Shown in pieces: positions 51,819 to 60,834 of a DNA stretch of 64,000 nt; within the stretch, counting starts at the first letter, position 1, and each line of letters starts with the position of its first letter. The stretch is from assembly GCA_904397835.1 (NCBI GenBank), contig CAJFOV010000010.1:1-64000 (forward strand). Direction: 5' to 3'. The stretch is from Candidatus Aristotella avistercoris. Lineage in GTDB: Bacteria > Bacillota > Clostridia > Oscillospirales > Ruminococcaceae. The translations under genes were made by a program, and so were the position numbers. Below the pieces are notes generated by a model. That model saw only the letters and a program-made list of their open reading frames with translations, did not search any database and was not told where the DNA came from.

Positions 51819-52140
51819 TTTGGTGGGCCCCTTCTATGGCTGTGGACCGATCCGGTACAATCCCTCCAGCGGTCGGAGGGAGCCACTCACCTGGAGCTGG
51901 GCCCCCAAAGGGGGGGAATTTCCCCCTGCCAGCCCCAGTGGACAGGGGGCGGCCCCCAGTTCTACGGCAGGACAACCGGCAAGGATCTGCCCCAGAGGGA
52001 TGGACGCCAAATCGTGTCTGAAGGGCCGACCCAAGGGTGATTTTTTCTTGCCCCTTCCCGTGGGCAGATTGCAACATCGGACGGGGCAGAACCATCTGCT
52101 GCGGGGGTCATTCACATATCTTTGAAATAGAAAAGACAAA

Positions 52141-52172
52141 AAAGGAAGCGTTTTTCAACGCTTCCTTTTTTT
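52141..52172 (-). terminator. Terminator of the tRNA-Sec gene
   Basis: AAAGGAAGCGTT and AACGCTTCCTTT around TTTC, with A and T tracts on both sides, directly behind the 3' end of the tRNA. Confidence 0.85.
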
Positions 52173-52174
52173 GT

Positions 52175-52271
52175 TGGCGGGAATATGTGGGAATCGAACC
52201 CACCTAGGCAGCTATTCACTACCCATGCCGGTTTTGAAGACCGGAGGGCACACCAGCACCCATCTACTCCC
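52175..52271 (-). tRNA. selC: tRNA-Sec (anticodon TCA)
   Basis: On the minus strand the 97-base RNA starts GGGAGTAGATGG and ends CGCCA, so its CCA is encoded. The anticodon loop is CTTCAAA inside CCGGT/ACCGG, giving UCA, the selenocysteine anticodon. A long variable arm (GCATGGGTAGTGAATAGCTGCCTAG) and the T arm GTGGG TTCGATT CCCAC complete the fold. It lies behind selB and decodes the three in-frame UGA codons in this window. Confidence 0.96.
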
Positions 52272-52295
52272 AAATGGAAAACTCATGCGGTGTCT

Positions 52296-52324
52296 ATTAT
52301 ACCACATTTCGACAGGCCATACAA
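52296..52324 (-). promoter_or_regulatory. Promoter of the tRNA-Sec gene
   Basis: On the minus strand TTGTAT, 17 bases, TATAAT (52301-52296), 25 bases before the tRNA 5' end. It allows tRNA-Sec to be made independently of selAB. Confidence 0.65.
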
Positions 52325-52380
52325 GAGCTTTCCGGAGGCTTTTCCGGAGAAAAGGAAGCGAACACTCCGAAAATGCCGGT

Positions 52381-54285
52381 CTATTTTTCGATCAACACCC
52401 GGTTGTCCCCAACCTTGCGGGTGACCTTGATCCGGTCCCAGTACTCCAGCAGAGGCAGGGCATACTTGCGGGAGGTGCCCAACAGATCCCGGAACTGGGC
52501 CAGGGTCAGGGTGTCATTGTGGGCAAAGTGGTCCCGCACCATGGCAAGGGCCTTTTCATAGTTCTCCCGGTGGAAGAAGAGCTGGGAGCTGGCCAGGATC
52601 AGGGTCTCGTCGGCCAGCATGGCCTCCACCACCTGGCGGCAGGCATCCCTATCCGAGGCAAACTTCTGATACACCTCGTCCACCGCGGGAACTTCAAAGC
52701 CCGCCTGGCGGTAGATCTCCTCCACCTGGTCCCGCAGCTTTTTCAGCTTGGGGGAATACTGAACCTCAAAGCCTGCCAGTGCCACATGTTGGCTGCTGGT
52801 CTGAATGCGGCCAGCCTGCTCCAGCAGAGCAAGGATGCCGTCGCTGGAGGGGACATCCAGACCCTTCATGAGCTTTTGCCGCACCTCGTCCTTGCGCATT
52901 CCAGGCTGCAGGGGGTTGGCCCGGTGGTACTCCTGCAGCAGAGCGGTCAGGGTGTCCCCCAGGGCATCCAAGGTGGAGGCGGCCAGATAGCGGTCCTTGG
53001 CGTACTCCACCACAGAACCGTCGGCCAGCAGGTTTTGCAGCTCCTGGTCAAACTCCGGCTCCGGCATGGTTAGGGCCTTGAGCATGGCCTTGCGGGTCTG
53101 GAATTTGGCCCCCTGCTCGGTGACGCACTGGAGCACCAGGTCTGCCGCGCTGCCGCTCTCCCGGACCTTGATGGCCTCCAAAACCTTGGGGTCGTGGCGC
53201 TTATGCTTGACGGGGGAGGGGTCCAGGATCACCCCGCCGCCGATGGTCTCCAGCGGGGAATAGAAGCGGATGACAAACCGGTCCCCCGCCTTGGCGCAGA
53301 GCTCCTCCGCCAGGCGCAGCTGGGCAAAACAGCTCTCGCCGGGGCCCAGCTCCTCCCGGTCCAGCAGCACCACCTTGCAGAGCATGGAGCGGGTCTCATG
53401 GTACAGGTGGACCTGCATGTTGTTCTCCACCACCCGCTCCGACTGGGGCAGCACCGTCAGGCGCACATCCAACATCATGGTCTTACCCATGGAGTGGGGC
53501 TTTGCCAGCACATCCCCCCGGGTCAGGTCCGTCTTTTTCAGATTGGCCAGGTTCACTGCCACCCGTTGGCCCGCGTAAGCGGTCTGCACATCGTTGCCGT
53601 GGACCTGCAGGTTGCGCACCCGGCTCTCCAGCTCCCGGGGATAGATGCACACCTCGTCCCCCACATGGAGCTGCCCCTCAATGAGGGTACCGGTGATGAC
53701 CGTGCCAAAGCCCTCCACGGAGAAGACCCGGTCGATGGGGATGCGGAAGGGCCGGTGGGTGTTCTTTGCCCCCACCTGGGCCACCATCTCCTGGAGAAGG
53801 GCCTTCAGCTCCTGGATCCCCTTGCCGGTGTAGGCAGACACCTCCACCACCGGGGCGTTCTCCAAAAAGGTGCCCTTGACATGGTCGGCCACATCCTCCC
53901 GGATGACCTGGATCCAGTCCTCCTCCACCATGTCCGTCTTGGTGATGACCACCACGCCCTTTTGGATGCCCAGCAGCTGCAGGATGCCCAGGTGCTCCAC
54001 CGTCTGGGGCATAAAGCCCTCGTCTGCGGCCACCACCAGCATGGCCAGATCGATGCCGCCGGCGCCGGCCAACATATTTTTGATAAACTTTTCGTGGCCG
54101 GGCACGTCGATGATGCCTGCCCGCTCCCCATTGTCAAAGTCCACATAGGCAAAACCGATCTCAATGGTGATGCCCCGCTTCTTTTCCTCCTTGAGGCGGT
54201 CGGTCTCAATACCGGTGAGGGCCTTGACCAGCATGGTCTTGCCGTGGTCCACATGGCCGGCAGTGCCGATGACAACGTTCTTCAT
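52381..54285 (-). CDS. selB: Selenocysteine-specific elongation factor
   Basis: The 634-residue protein has an EF-Tu-like GTPase domain ([50 protein letters not shown]), two beta-barrel domains and a C-terminal set of winged helices (about 370-634) that read SECIS hairpins. It brings Sec-tRNA to UGA codons. ATG at 54285 follows AAAGGGAGAG; the longer frame has no homology. It lies 117 bases downstream of selA in the same direction and is followed by tRNA-Sec. Confidence 0.95.
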   Translation of the reverse strand: MKNVVIGTAGHVDHGKTMLVKALTGIETDRLKEEKKRGITIEIGFAYVDFDNGERAGIIDVPGHEKFIKNMLAGAGGIDLAMLVVAADEGFMPQTVEHLGILQLLGIQKGVVVITKTDMVEEDWIQVIREDVADHVKGTFLENAPVVEVSAYTGKGIQELKALLQEMVAQVGAKNTHRPFRIPIDRVFSVEGFGTVITGTLIEGQLHVGDEVCIYPRELESRVRNLQVHGNDVQTAYAGQRVAVNLANLKKTDLTRGDVLAKPHSMGKTMMLDVRLTVLPQSERVVENNMQVHLYHETRSMLCKVVLLDREELGPGESCFAQLRLAEELCAKAGDRFVIRFYSPLETIGGGVILDPSPVKHKRHDPKVLEAIKVRESGSAADLVLQCVTEQGAKFQTRKAMLKALTMPEPEFDQELQNLLADGSVVEYAKDRYLAASTLDALGDTLTALLQEYHRANPLQPGMRKDEVRQKLMKGLDVPSSDGILALLEQAGRIQTSSQHVALAGFEVQYSPKLKKLRDQVEEIYRQAGFEVPAVDEVYQKFASDRDACRQVVEAMLADETLILASSQLFFHRENYEKALAMVRDHFAHNDTLTLAQFRDLLGTSRKYALPLLEYWDRIKVTRKVGDNRVLIEK

Positions 54286-54401
54286 AGTCTCTCCCTTTCT
54301 CTGCCGCAGCGGCGGCAGTGCTGCAATATATCTCGTGCCTCCCAGGGAAGGGGAGGGCACGCAGGGGAAGCCCCCTCAATATGCTGCGTTTCCCGAAAAC
54401 G

Positions 54402-55784
54402 CTACTCTCCCAGGGCGGTGTGGATCGATTGGACCAGGTAGGGGAAATCCTCCTCAAAGAGGGTGCGCACATCCAACAGGTACCGGCCCCGGTAGATGCG
54501 CCCCACAATGGGGATATCCCCCTGGGTGCGCAGCCGCGCCTCCAGCAGCTCTGGGCCCACCTCCTTTGGGGTGATTGCCACCGCCCAGGAGGGCAGCAGC
54601 TGGGTGGGCACCGAACCGCCGCCCACCTGGCCAAACTCCTCCACCAGTTCCGCCTGATAGGTGCTGCCTCCCTGGAGCAGCTGGAAAAGCTTGTCCGCCT
54701 TGGGGCGCAGGCTCTCCCGGGTGGCAGAGAGCATGGCAATGACCGGAACCTCCTCCTGGGCCCGATCCTGGGCATAGGAGCGCAGGGTGGCCTCCAGGGC
54801 CGCCAGGGTCAGCTTATCGATACGCACCGCCCGGGTGAGGGGGTGCTTTTTGATCAGGTCAATGTATTTCTTTTTGCCAATGATGATGCCCGCCTGAGGC
54901 CCCCCCAGCATCTTATCTCCGCTGAAGGTGATGACATCGATGCCCGCTTGCACACTCTGCTGCACATGGGGCTCGTCCAAGATGCCAAACTGCTGCAGAG
55001 GCACCAGGGCGCCGCTGCCCATGTCCTCCAGCACGGGAATGCCGTGGGTGTGGGCCAGATCCACCAGCTCACTGGCCTTCACCGACTCGGTAAAGCCCAT
55101 GATGCGGTAGTTGCTGGTGTGGACCTTCAGCAGGGCCCCCGTCTCTGGCGTGATGGCCTTGGCGTAGTCGGAGAGATGGGTCTTGTTGGTGGTGCCCACC
55201 TCCTTGAGGATGGCGCCCCCCTGTTCCATGACCTCCGGCACTCGGAAGGAGCCGCCGATCTCCACCATCTCCCCCCGGGAGAGGAGGACCTCCTTGCCGC
55301 GGGTCAGGGCGCTGAGGACCAGCAGCACGGCGGCGGCGTTGTTGTTCACCGCCATAGCGGCCTCAGCCCCAGTGAGCTTGCACAGGAGCCGTTCCACATG
55401 GGCGTAGCGGCTGCCCCGCTCCCCCTTTTCCACGTCATACTCCAGGGTGGAGTAGCCATAGGCCACCTGGGTCACAGCTTTGGCCGCTTGCTGGGATAGA
55501 CAGGCTCTGCCCAGGTTGGTGTGGAGGATGACGCCGGTGCCGTTGATAACCCGGCGCAGGCTGGGCCGCTCCAAGAGGTGGAGGGTCTGGGACACCCAAT
55601 CCCCCAACTGCTCCTCATTGGGCATCGTCTGTATCTCACCGGCGAGAATTTTCTCCCGCAGCCGCACCAGCACGGCACGCACCGCCTCGGTCAATGCCAC
55701 CCCCTGTTCCCCTTGGAACCGGGACAGCTGGCACAGGGCGTCCACCTTTGGGATGTTGCGCAACAGATCCTTGGCTGTACTCAT
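54402..55784 (-). CDS. selA: L-seryl-tRNA(Sec) selenium transferase
   Basis: The 460-residue PLP enzyme turns Ser-tRNA(Sec) into Sec-tRNA(Sec) with selenophosphate. Visible marks are [47 protein letters not shown], and the Schiff-base Lys in [19 protein letters not shown]. Start at 55784 follows AAAGGAG. The gene is transcribed away from the grd operon end, from its own promoter, with a stable hairpin in the leader. Confidence 0.95.
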   Translation of the reverse strand: MSTAKDLLRNIPKVDALCQLSRFQGEQGVALTEAVRAVLVRLREKILAGEIQTMPNEEQLGDWVSQTLHLLERPSLRRVINGTGVILHTNLGRACLSQQAAKAVTQVAYGYSTLEYDVEKGERGSRYAHVERLLCKLTGAEAAMAVNNNAAAVLLVLSALTRGKEVLLSRGEMVEIGGSFRVPEVMEQGGAILKEVGTTNKTHLSDYAKAITPETGALLKVHTSNYRIMGFTESVKASELVDLAHTHGIPVLEDMGSGALVPLQQFGILDEPHVQQSVQAGIDVITFSGDKMLGGPQAGIIIGKKKYIDLIKKHPLTRAVRIDKLTLAALEATLRSYAQDRAQEEVPVIAMLSATRESLRPKADKLFQLLQGGSTYQAELVEEFGQVGGGSVPTQLLPSWAVAITPKEVGPELLEARLRTQGDIPIVGRIYRGRYLLDVRTLFEEDFPYLVQSIHTALGE

Positions 55785-55834
55785 GGAACCGATCTCCTTT
55801 ATGTTCGATCTCAAAATAGCTGTTACAAAGAACG

Positions 55835-55901
55835 AGGGGTGCGGCAAGAGTCGCACCCCTTTTCCTATAATTATTATAGAAAAAATCTTTCAATTCGTCC
55901 A
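55835..55901 (-). promoter_or_regulatory. selA promoter and leader hairpin
   Basis: On the minus strand TGGACG, 17 bases, TATAAT (55878-55873). The transcript then begins close to the stem AGGGGTGCG, loop ACTCTTGC, CGCACCCCT (55860-55835). In E. coli a SECIS-like leader element binds SelB and represses selAB; this hairpin holds the equivalent position, but no sequence match is claimed. It may also weakly end grd transcription. Confidence 0.5.
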
Positions 55902-55926
55902 GTGGTTTTGTGGGAAAATTGGAAAA

Positions 55927-57084
55927 TTATTCGCCCACATAACCGGCCTTCTGCAGGCACTCGGTGGCTTTGGCCAGGTTGGCCTCAGACACCAGGATGA
56001 CAGGACCGGTGCAGCCCATGCCGCTCTCGGCATAGATGCCCTCGCCCCACAGCACCTGCACGGCATCGTCCAGGTCCATGACCTCGACGCCGGCAATGGC
56101 AGCGGTGACAACCTCCTTGGGAGGCATCGCAACCTCTTTCTTCTCCTCAGCAGGCTTGGAAGCAGCCGCCTTGCGGGCAGCCAGCAGATCCTTCAGGCCG
56201 GCCTTGTTGGCCTTCGCGAACTCCTCATCCGCCACTTTGCGGTAGTTGCCGCGGACCATCTGGCCGCCGTACTCCAGAGCCCCGCCAATGACAGCGGCGC
56301 CGGAGGCGCGGGAGACGATCATCACCAGGCGGTCGTAGCCCTCGCCGATGCCAGGGCCGTAGCCCCAACCCAGGGACTCATAGCTGCCGCCGGAGGTGTA
56401 TGCGGAGAGCATCTTGACCATCAGGTTGCCGGTGAGGGAATCCACCACCATCACGTCAGCGGAACCGGTGAGGATGTCGTTGCCGCGCATGACGCAGCCG
56501 CCATCGGCACGGCCGGAGGTGGCAAAGGTGATGGGATAGCCGTTCTCCTGCAGCTTTTTGAGGATGGTCTCAGCCTGGCGGGCGCCGTCCACGTTGGCAA
56601 TGCCCACAGTGGGATTGGCCACGCCGCAGGTCTTGGCAGCGATGATGCCGTAGATGGCATTCTTCACCATGCCCTCAATGCGGTCGGTGGAAGAGGTACC
56701 GGTGGTGGTGGCCAGATACATGGCCTTGCCCTTGCCGGGGGTCACAACGCGGCCCACGGTAGACACGCCAATGGGGAAGGGGTAGTGCATGGTGACAGCG
56801 CCGTCCACCTCTTTGGAGTCCAGCAGCTGCTCCATCATCTTGTGGGCGGCGTCCTCGTCGGCCACCGTCACGCAGCGCACCTTGTCGTTGGTGATGGTTC
56901 CGATGTAGACCACGTCCACACCCTTGGCCTGAGCAAGGAGGGCACCCTCCATGGCGTTCTCCTCGCCATGCTCACTGCCCATACCTGTCACGGCAATGAC
57001 AGGGCGCTTGCCGGCCTCGCCGGTCTCCAGGGCCCTGGCCATGTCCAGGAAGGTCTGGGCAACCATTTTTTCCATTTTGCTCAT
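55927..57084 (-). CDS. grdD: Glycine reductase component C, alpha subunit
   Basis: The 385-residue protein is related to the PlsX phosphate acyltransferases and forms, with GrdC, protein C of glycine reductase, which converts the GrdA-bound carboxymethyl-selenoether product into acetyl phosphate. Recognisable stretches are VIAVTGMGSEHGEENAMEGA, VYIGTITNDKVRCVTVADED and GAVTMHYPFPIGVSTVGRV. Its ATG overlaps the grdC stop (TAATG). It is the last grd gene here; no acetate kinase is in view. Confidence 0.94.
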   Translation of the reverse strand: MSKMEKMVAQTFLDMARALETGEAGKRPVIAVTGMGSEHGEENAMEGALLAQAKGVDVVYIGTITNDKVRCVTVADEDAAHKMMEQLLDSKEVDGAVTMHYPFPIGVSTVGRVVTPGKGKAMYLATTTGTSSTDRIEGMVKNAIYGIIAAKTCGVANPTVGIANVDGARQAETILKKLQENGYPITFATSGRADGGCVMRGNDILTGSADVMVVDSLTGNLMVKMLSAYTSGGSYESLGWGYGPGIGEGYDRLVMIVSRASGAAVIGGALEYGGQMVRGNYRKVADEEFAKANKAGLKDLLAARKAAASKPAEEKKEVAMPPKEVVTAAIAGVEVMDLDDAVQVLWGEGIYAESGMGCTGPVILVSEANLAKATECLQKAGYVGE

Positions 57085-58628
57085 TATTTGCCCTCCTCTT
57101 CTCCCATGAGAGTCATAGCAAAATCTTTCATCGCCTTGGCGATCAGGCTCTTCACCTCGTCCTCAGACACACCGCTGTTGTCCTCAGCGCCGGTGTTGGC
57201 CTGGATGACAAAGGACACGCCGTCGAACAGGTTGGTCATACGGCCCAGGAACAGGCTGCCCTTGCCGATGATCATGGCGTTCTTAATCTTGCCGGAGAGG
57301 ATGTCCTCACGGGCAAAGCCGATGTAGGGGACACCGGAGGGGATGTGACCCTGGGTGGGAGCCCAGCCGGTCAGGCCGTGCTTCTCGGGGAAGGCAGCCA
57401 GCTCTTTCTTCTCCAGCTCGCCCTTCTTGACAGCCAGAGCGCCGATCATCTTGTAGTTGGCCAGGGGCACGTCGCCAGCGCCAGCGGGCTTGGTGATGTC
57501 GGGGTTCTGCATCTCGGGGCTGTATTTATCGATATCGGTGATCTTCAGGCCGTTTCTCTCCAGGGGATCAGCAACCAGAGAGGAGATGACCGCTTGGGGA
57601 GAGGAACCGGTGCCAACCGTGTGGCGGCCCAGGATATCCAGGTTGATCTCGGGGTTCACGCCGTCGTTCTCGCTGACCAGCACAGCGAAGCCGCCCATCA
57701 TGTCCTCCAGAATGGGCATGTCCTTCTTGACATGGTCCTTACCGTTCATGCCCAGCTTTGCAGTGCAGCCGCCGGCGGTGACGATGACGTTCTTGTAGGT
57801 GCCGGCCTTCACCAGGGAGGCGGCAGTGATCATGGCATGGGTGGGAGCAGCGCAGAAACCGCGGACATCCTCACCGGTGGCGCCGGTCAGACCGGCGATC
57901 TCGGCAGCAGCCTTGGCAAAGTTGCCGCCGCCACGCTGGTTCATGTCGCCGCAGGCCTCCTCGGCACAGTCGATGACATACTCCACATCGGCGGGGTTGA
58001 TGCCGCTGTTCTTCACGCAGTACAGCAGAGCCAGCACGCTGCCAGCCTTGCAGGCCAGGTCCTCCAACAGCACGTGGGCGGACAGGTTCACGTCCACGTC
58101 GTGGGCGCGCTTGACGCAGCCGATGAGCTTGTTGTTGTTGTAGAGAGGCTCAGCGCCCTCCTCATTGACCCAGTGCTGGACCTCCTCCTCGGAAACGCCA
58201 TCCTTCACACGGGCCATGATGGACTCGGTGATGATGGGGTCAGCAGCCAGTCTGGGCTTGACATCGGCCACAAAGTCCTTCTCCAGCTCCACCAGGTCAA
58301 ACACGTCGCTGACCTGCATGAGCAGATAGAACTCGTCCTGGGGCATGATCTCGCCGAACTTACCATAGCGCTCCTTGACAGGGGCATCCTGGTTGTACCA
58401 GGGCTGGGCATGCTGGGCCAGCTCATCGGGGGTCATGTTGCCGATGTAGACCTGGTTGGGCATGTAGTTCAGGGTCTGCTCATAGCTGCGCAGATGCTTG
58501 GGCAGCTCCACCAGATACTCGGAGTTGGGGTTGACCACTTTCTCGGTGGTCTGGGTGGTGCCGTTGTGCAGCACCATGTCAGGGGCATGGGACAGAATAT
58601 AGCCTGCTCCTTTGATTACGCTGTTCAT
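57084..58628 (-). CDS. grdC: Glycine reductase component C, beta subunit
   Basis: The 514-residue protein resembles beta-ketoacyl-ACP synthase III and is the partner of GrdD in protein C. Marks are MNSVIKGAGYILSHAPDMV, YIGNMTPDEL, VDVNLSAHVLLEDLACKAGS, EEACGDMNQRGGGNFAKAAAEIAG and RGFCAAPTHAMITAASLVKAG, the last containing the Cys likely to carry the acetyl group. ATG at 58628 follows GGAGGG. Between grdA and this gene there is a 195-base gap with a very stable hairpin. Confidence 0.94.
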   Translation of the reverse strand: MNSVIKGAGYILSHAPDMVLHNGTTQTTEKVVNPNSEYLVELPKHLRSYEQTLNYMPNQVYIGNMTPDELAQHAQPWYNQDAPVKERYGKFGEIMPQDEFYLLMQVSDVFDLVELEKDFVADVKPRLAADPIITESIMARVKDGVSEEEVQHWVNEEGAEPLYNNNKLIGCVKRAHDVDVNLSAHVLLEDLACKAGSVLALLYCVKNSGINPADVEYVIDCAEEACGDMNQRGGGNFAKAAAEIAGLTGATGEDVRGFCAAPTHAMITAASLVKAGTYKNVIVTAGGCTAKLGMNGKDHVKKDMPILEDMMGGFAVLVSENDGVNPEINLDILGRHTVGTGSSPQAVISSLVADPLERNGLKITDIDKYSPEMQNPDITKPAGAGDVPLANYKMIGALAVKKGELEKKELAAFPEKHGLTGWAPTQGHIPSGVPYIGFAREDILSGKIKNAMIIGKGSLFLGRMTNLFDGVSFVIQANTGAEDNSGVSEDEVKSLIAKAMKDFAMTLMGEEEGK

Positions 58629-58775
58629 CCTACTATTTCCCTCCATTAAATGCCGCCCTTGGGCGGTGTTTGGATTTGCCGGTGTGTTTTATCAAGAGAG
58701 AGGCACCAGATCAACGGCCCATCGAAATGGTCAATCTATCTGGTATCTTTCATTGAAAAAATCAATACCAACGAA

Positions 58776-58815
58776 GAAATGGTGATATGGTGACGCGGCA
58801 CCATATCACCATTTC
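58776..58815 (-). promoter_or_regulatory. Intercistronic hairpin between grdA and grdC
   Basis: GAAATGGTGATATGGTG (58776-58792) and CACCATATCACCATTTC (58799-58815) are perfect 17-base arms around six bases, starting seven bases behind the grdA stop. There is no strong T tract, so partial termination or protection of the grdA 3' end is more likely than a full stop. Confidence 0.7.
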
Positions 58816-58822
58816 ATCAGGC

Positions 58823-59293
58823 TTAGTATTTGCAGTATTGCTCGCGGATAGAGGACATCTCTTCGGCGATTGCATCGACGTCGAGCACCATCTCCATCAT
58901 TCCAACCTGATCCTCATACAGATCGGCGGGAACTTCGGATTTGACAGCCTCCTCGCAAATGTGGTACACCTTGAGTCCCAACTGGACTCCAGTCAATGGA
59001 CCTGCAAAAGTGGGGTCACCATTGGTGACAGTCTCAGCGGCCAGGCCAGCAGCCTCAGCCTCAGCGGCACCCAGCAGAACAACCATGTTCTCGGGACCGT
59101 ACTTCTCAGACAGCTCCTTCACTCTCTTCTGGTTCTCCAGATCCATTGCACCAGCGGCGGTTCAGACGAAGCACTCCGTCGAGGAGAAAACAACCTCGGC
59201 ACCTGCAGCCTTCGCGCACTCTTCGATTGCGGGGCCAGGGATACCGTCTCTATCGCCAATGATGATGACCTTGCTACCATTCAAAAGGCTCAT
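58823..59293 (-). CDS. grdA: Glycine reductase selenoprotein A
   Basis: The 156-residue carrier accepts the carboxymethyl group on its selenocysteine and is reduced by thioredoxin. The frame reads [17 protein letters not shown], then [18 protein letters not shown] across the TGA at 59164-59162, giving Sec44 and the neighbouring Cys41, as in known GrdA. The ATG at 59293 follows AAAGGAGG. A caller ignoring Sec would report only 58823-59146. A short hairpin TCTGG AGAA CCAGA (59141-59128) 20 bases past the UGA is a SECIS candidate. Confidence 0.96.
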
Positions 59294-59328
59294 TGTATTT
59301 TCCTCCTTTCTCTTGATTTTATCTATAC

Positions 59329-59360
59329 AACTGGCCCTGCCCCAAAGGACGGGGCCAGTT
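59329..59360 (-). promoter_or_regulatory. Intercistronic hairpin between trxA and grdA
   Basis: AACTGGCCC and GGGCCAGTT pair around a 14-base interior that can itself pair as CCCC/GGGG. It lies in the grdA leader behind the trxA stop. Confidence 0.55.
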
Positions 59361-59389
59361 ATACACGCAAAGGGATTTTGCCGGTGGGA

Positions 59390-59707
59390 TTAGAGATACT
59401 TCTTGATCATGTTCTCGATGTTCTCTTCGGTGCAGTCGTCCTTGACGAGCTCCTCCACCTTCTCACCGTTCTGATAGATGGCCATAACAGGCAGGCCCAT
59501 GACCTTCTGGGAGATGGCCAGGCGGCGAGCCTTGGTGATGTTCAAGCCGGTGAATTTGATCTTATCGCCGTACTTGTCAGCCATGGAGTGGACAAAAGGC
59601 ATCAGGGCAGCGCAGGGGACACAGCCATCGCTGGAGTAGTCCACAAACACGGTGCCGTCAGCTTTCAGAACTTCCTCTTCGAAGTTGTCCTTGTTCAGTT
59701 CGATCAT
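59390..59707 (-). CDS. trxA: Thioredoxin of the glycine reductase operon
   Basis: The 105-residue thioredoxin has the active site SSDGCVPCAALMPF, i.e. CVPC instead of CGPC, as in the thioredoxin linked to glycine reductase in amino-acid-fermenting clostridia. The cis-Pro is in MGLPVMAIYQ. It passes electrons from TrxB to GrdA. ATG at 59707 follows GAAAGGATG; seven additional upstream codons in frame are unlikely to be used. Confidence 0.93.
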   Translation of the reverse strand: MIELNKDNFEEEVLKADGTVFVDYSSDGCVPCAALMPFVHSMADKYGDKIKFTGLNITKARRLAISQKVMGLPVMAIYQNGEKVEELVKDDCTEENIENMIKKYL

Positions 59708-59788
59708 TGGAATCATCCTTTCTTCCAAACTTGGAAATTAACAGGTTGAAACGCTATCTCCCCATAAGGGGGGGAAACCAAAAGGGGA

Positions 59789-60730
59789 TTAGCCCTCCAG
59801 GTTCTCCAGGTATTTGTAGGCCTGGGTGGCGGCGATGGCGCCGTCTGCACAGGCGGTGACAACCTGGCGCAGGCTCTTCTTGCGGCAGTCGCCAGCGGCA
59901 AAGACGCCGGGGACATTGGTCTTCATGTCATCGTCGGTGACAATGTAGCCCTTCTCCATGTTGACCTTCCCCTCCAAGAAATCGGTGTAGGGGTTGAAGC
60001 CAATGAAGACGAAGACGCCGAAGGTGCCGTCCTCCTCGGGAGCAAAGATCTCTCTGGTCTCGCCGGTCTTGGTATCCTGGACCACCATGCTCTCCAGCAG
60101 GCCGTCGCCCTTAAGCTCCACAATGGTGGAGTTCCACATGAATTCCATCTTGGGGTTGGCAAAGGCCTTCTCCTGGATGGACTTGGCGGCTCTAAGCTCG
60201 TCTCTTCTGTGGATCAGGGTAACTTTGCGGGCAAACTTGGTCAGGTACATGGCCTCTTCCACAGCGGAATCACCGCCGCCGACCACATAGACCTCCATGC
60301 CCTCAAAGAAGGCAGCGTCGCAGGTGGCGCAGTAGGAGACACCCTTACCGGTGAGCTCCACCTCGCCGGGGCAGCCGATGTGCTTGGGGGAAGCACCGGG
60401 GGCCAGAATCACGGTCTTGGCCAGGTACTCGCCCTTTTTGCCGATCAGCTTTTTCACATCGCCCTCAAGCTCCAGGTCCACAATGGTGTCAAAGACCTTC
60501 TCTGCACCAAAGTGATTGGCCTGGTTGACCATACGGCCGATGAGGGAGGGGCCGGTCTCGCCCTCAGTGCCGCCGGGATAATTTTCAATCTCAGCGGTGA
60601 TGACGATCTGGCCGCCATCCTTCTGTTTTTCGATGATCAGCGTGTCCATGCGGGCACGGCCGGCATACAGACCGGCAGCAAGGCCGGCGGGGCCGGCGCC
60701 AATGATAATGGTATCATAAATTTTGCTCAT
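59789..60730 (-). CDS. trxB: Thioredoxin reductase of the glycine reductase operon
   Basis: The 313-residue flavoprotein has TIIIGAGPAGLAAGLYAGRA for FAD, the redox pair in SYCATCDAAFF, VVGGGDSAVEEA for NADPH and VFAAGDCRKKSLRQVVTA at the FAD ribityl end. It reduces the CVPC thioredoxin with NAD(P)H. ATG at 60730 follows AAAAGGTGA. Between grdB and this gene is a 15-base perfect hairpin. Confidence 0.95.
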   Translation of the reverse strand: MSKIYDTIIIGAGPAGLAAGLYAGRARMDTLIIEKQKDGGQIVITAEIENYPGGTEGETGPSLIGRMVNQANHFGAEKVFDTIVDLELEGDVKKLIGKKGEYLAKTVILAPGASPKHIGCPGEVELTGKGVSYCATCDAAFFEGMEVYVVGGGDSAVEEAMYLTKFARKVTLIHRRDELRAAKSIQEKAFANPKMEFMWNSTIVELKGDGLLESMVVQDTKTGETREIFAPEEDGTFGVFVFIGFNPYTDFLEGKVNMEKGYIVTDDDMKTNVPGVFAAGDCRKKSLRQVVTACADGAIAATQAYKYLENLEG

Positions 60731-60754
60731 TGGTATCACCTTTTCTCTTTAGAA

Positions 60755-60789
60755 TCGTTCACACCGGGGAAGAACCCCGGTGTGAACGA
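60755..60789 (-). promoter_or_regulatory. Intercistronic hairpin between grdB and trxB
   Basis: TCGTTCACACCGGGG and CCCCGGTGTGAACGA, perfect 15-base arms around AAGAA. On the minus strand it is followed by TTCTAAAGAG, so a partial terminator or stability element is possible. Confidence 0.7.
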
Positions 60790-60834
60790 AAGGGGTTCAT
60801 GCGAACCGCTCCGATGGGCACGCCTGAGGGGAGA

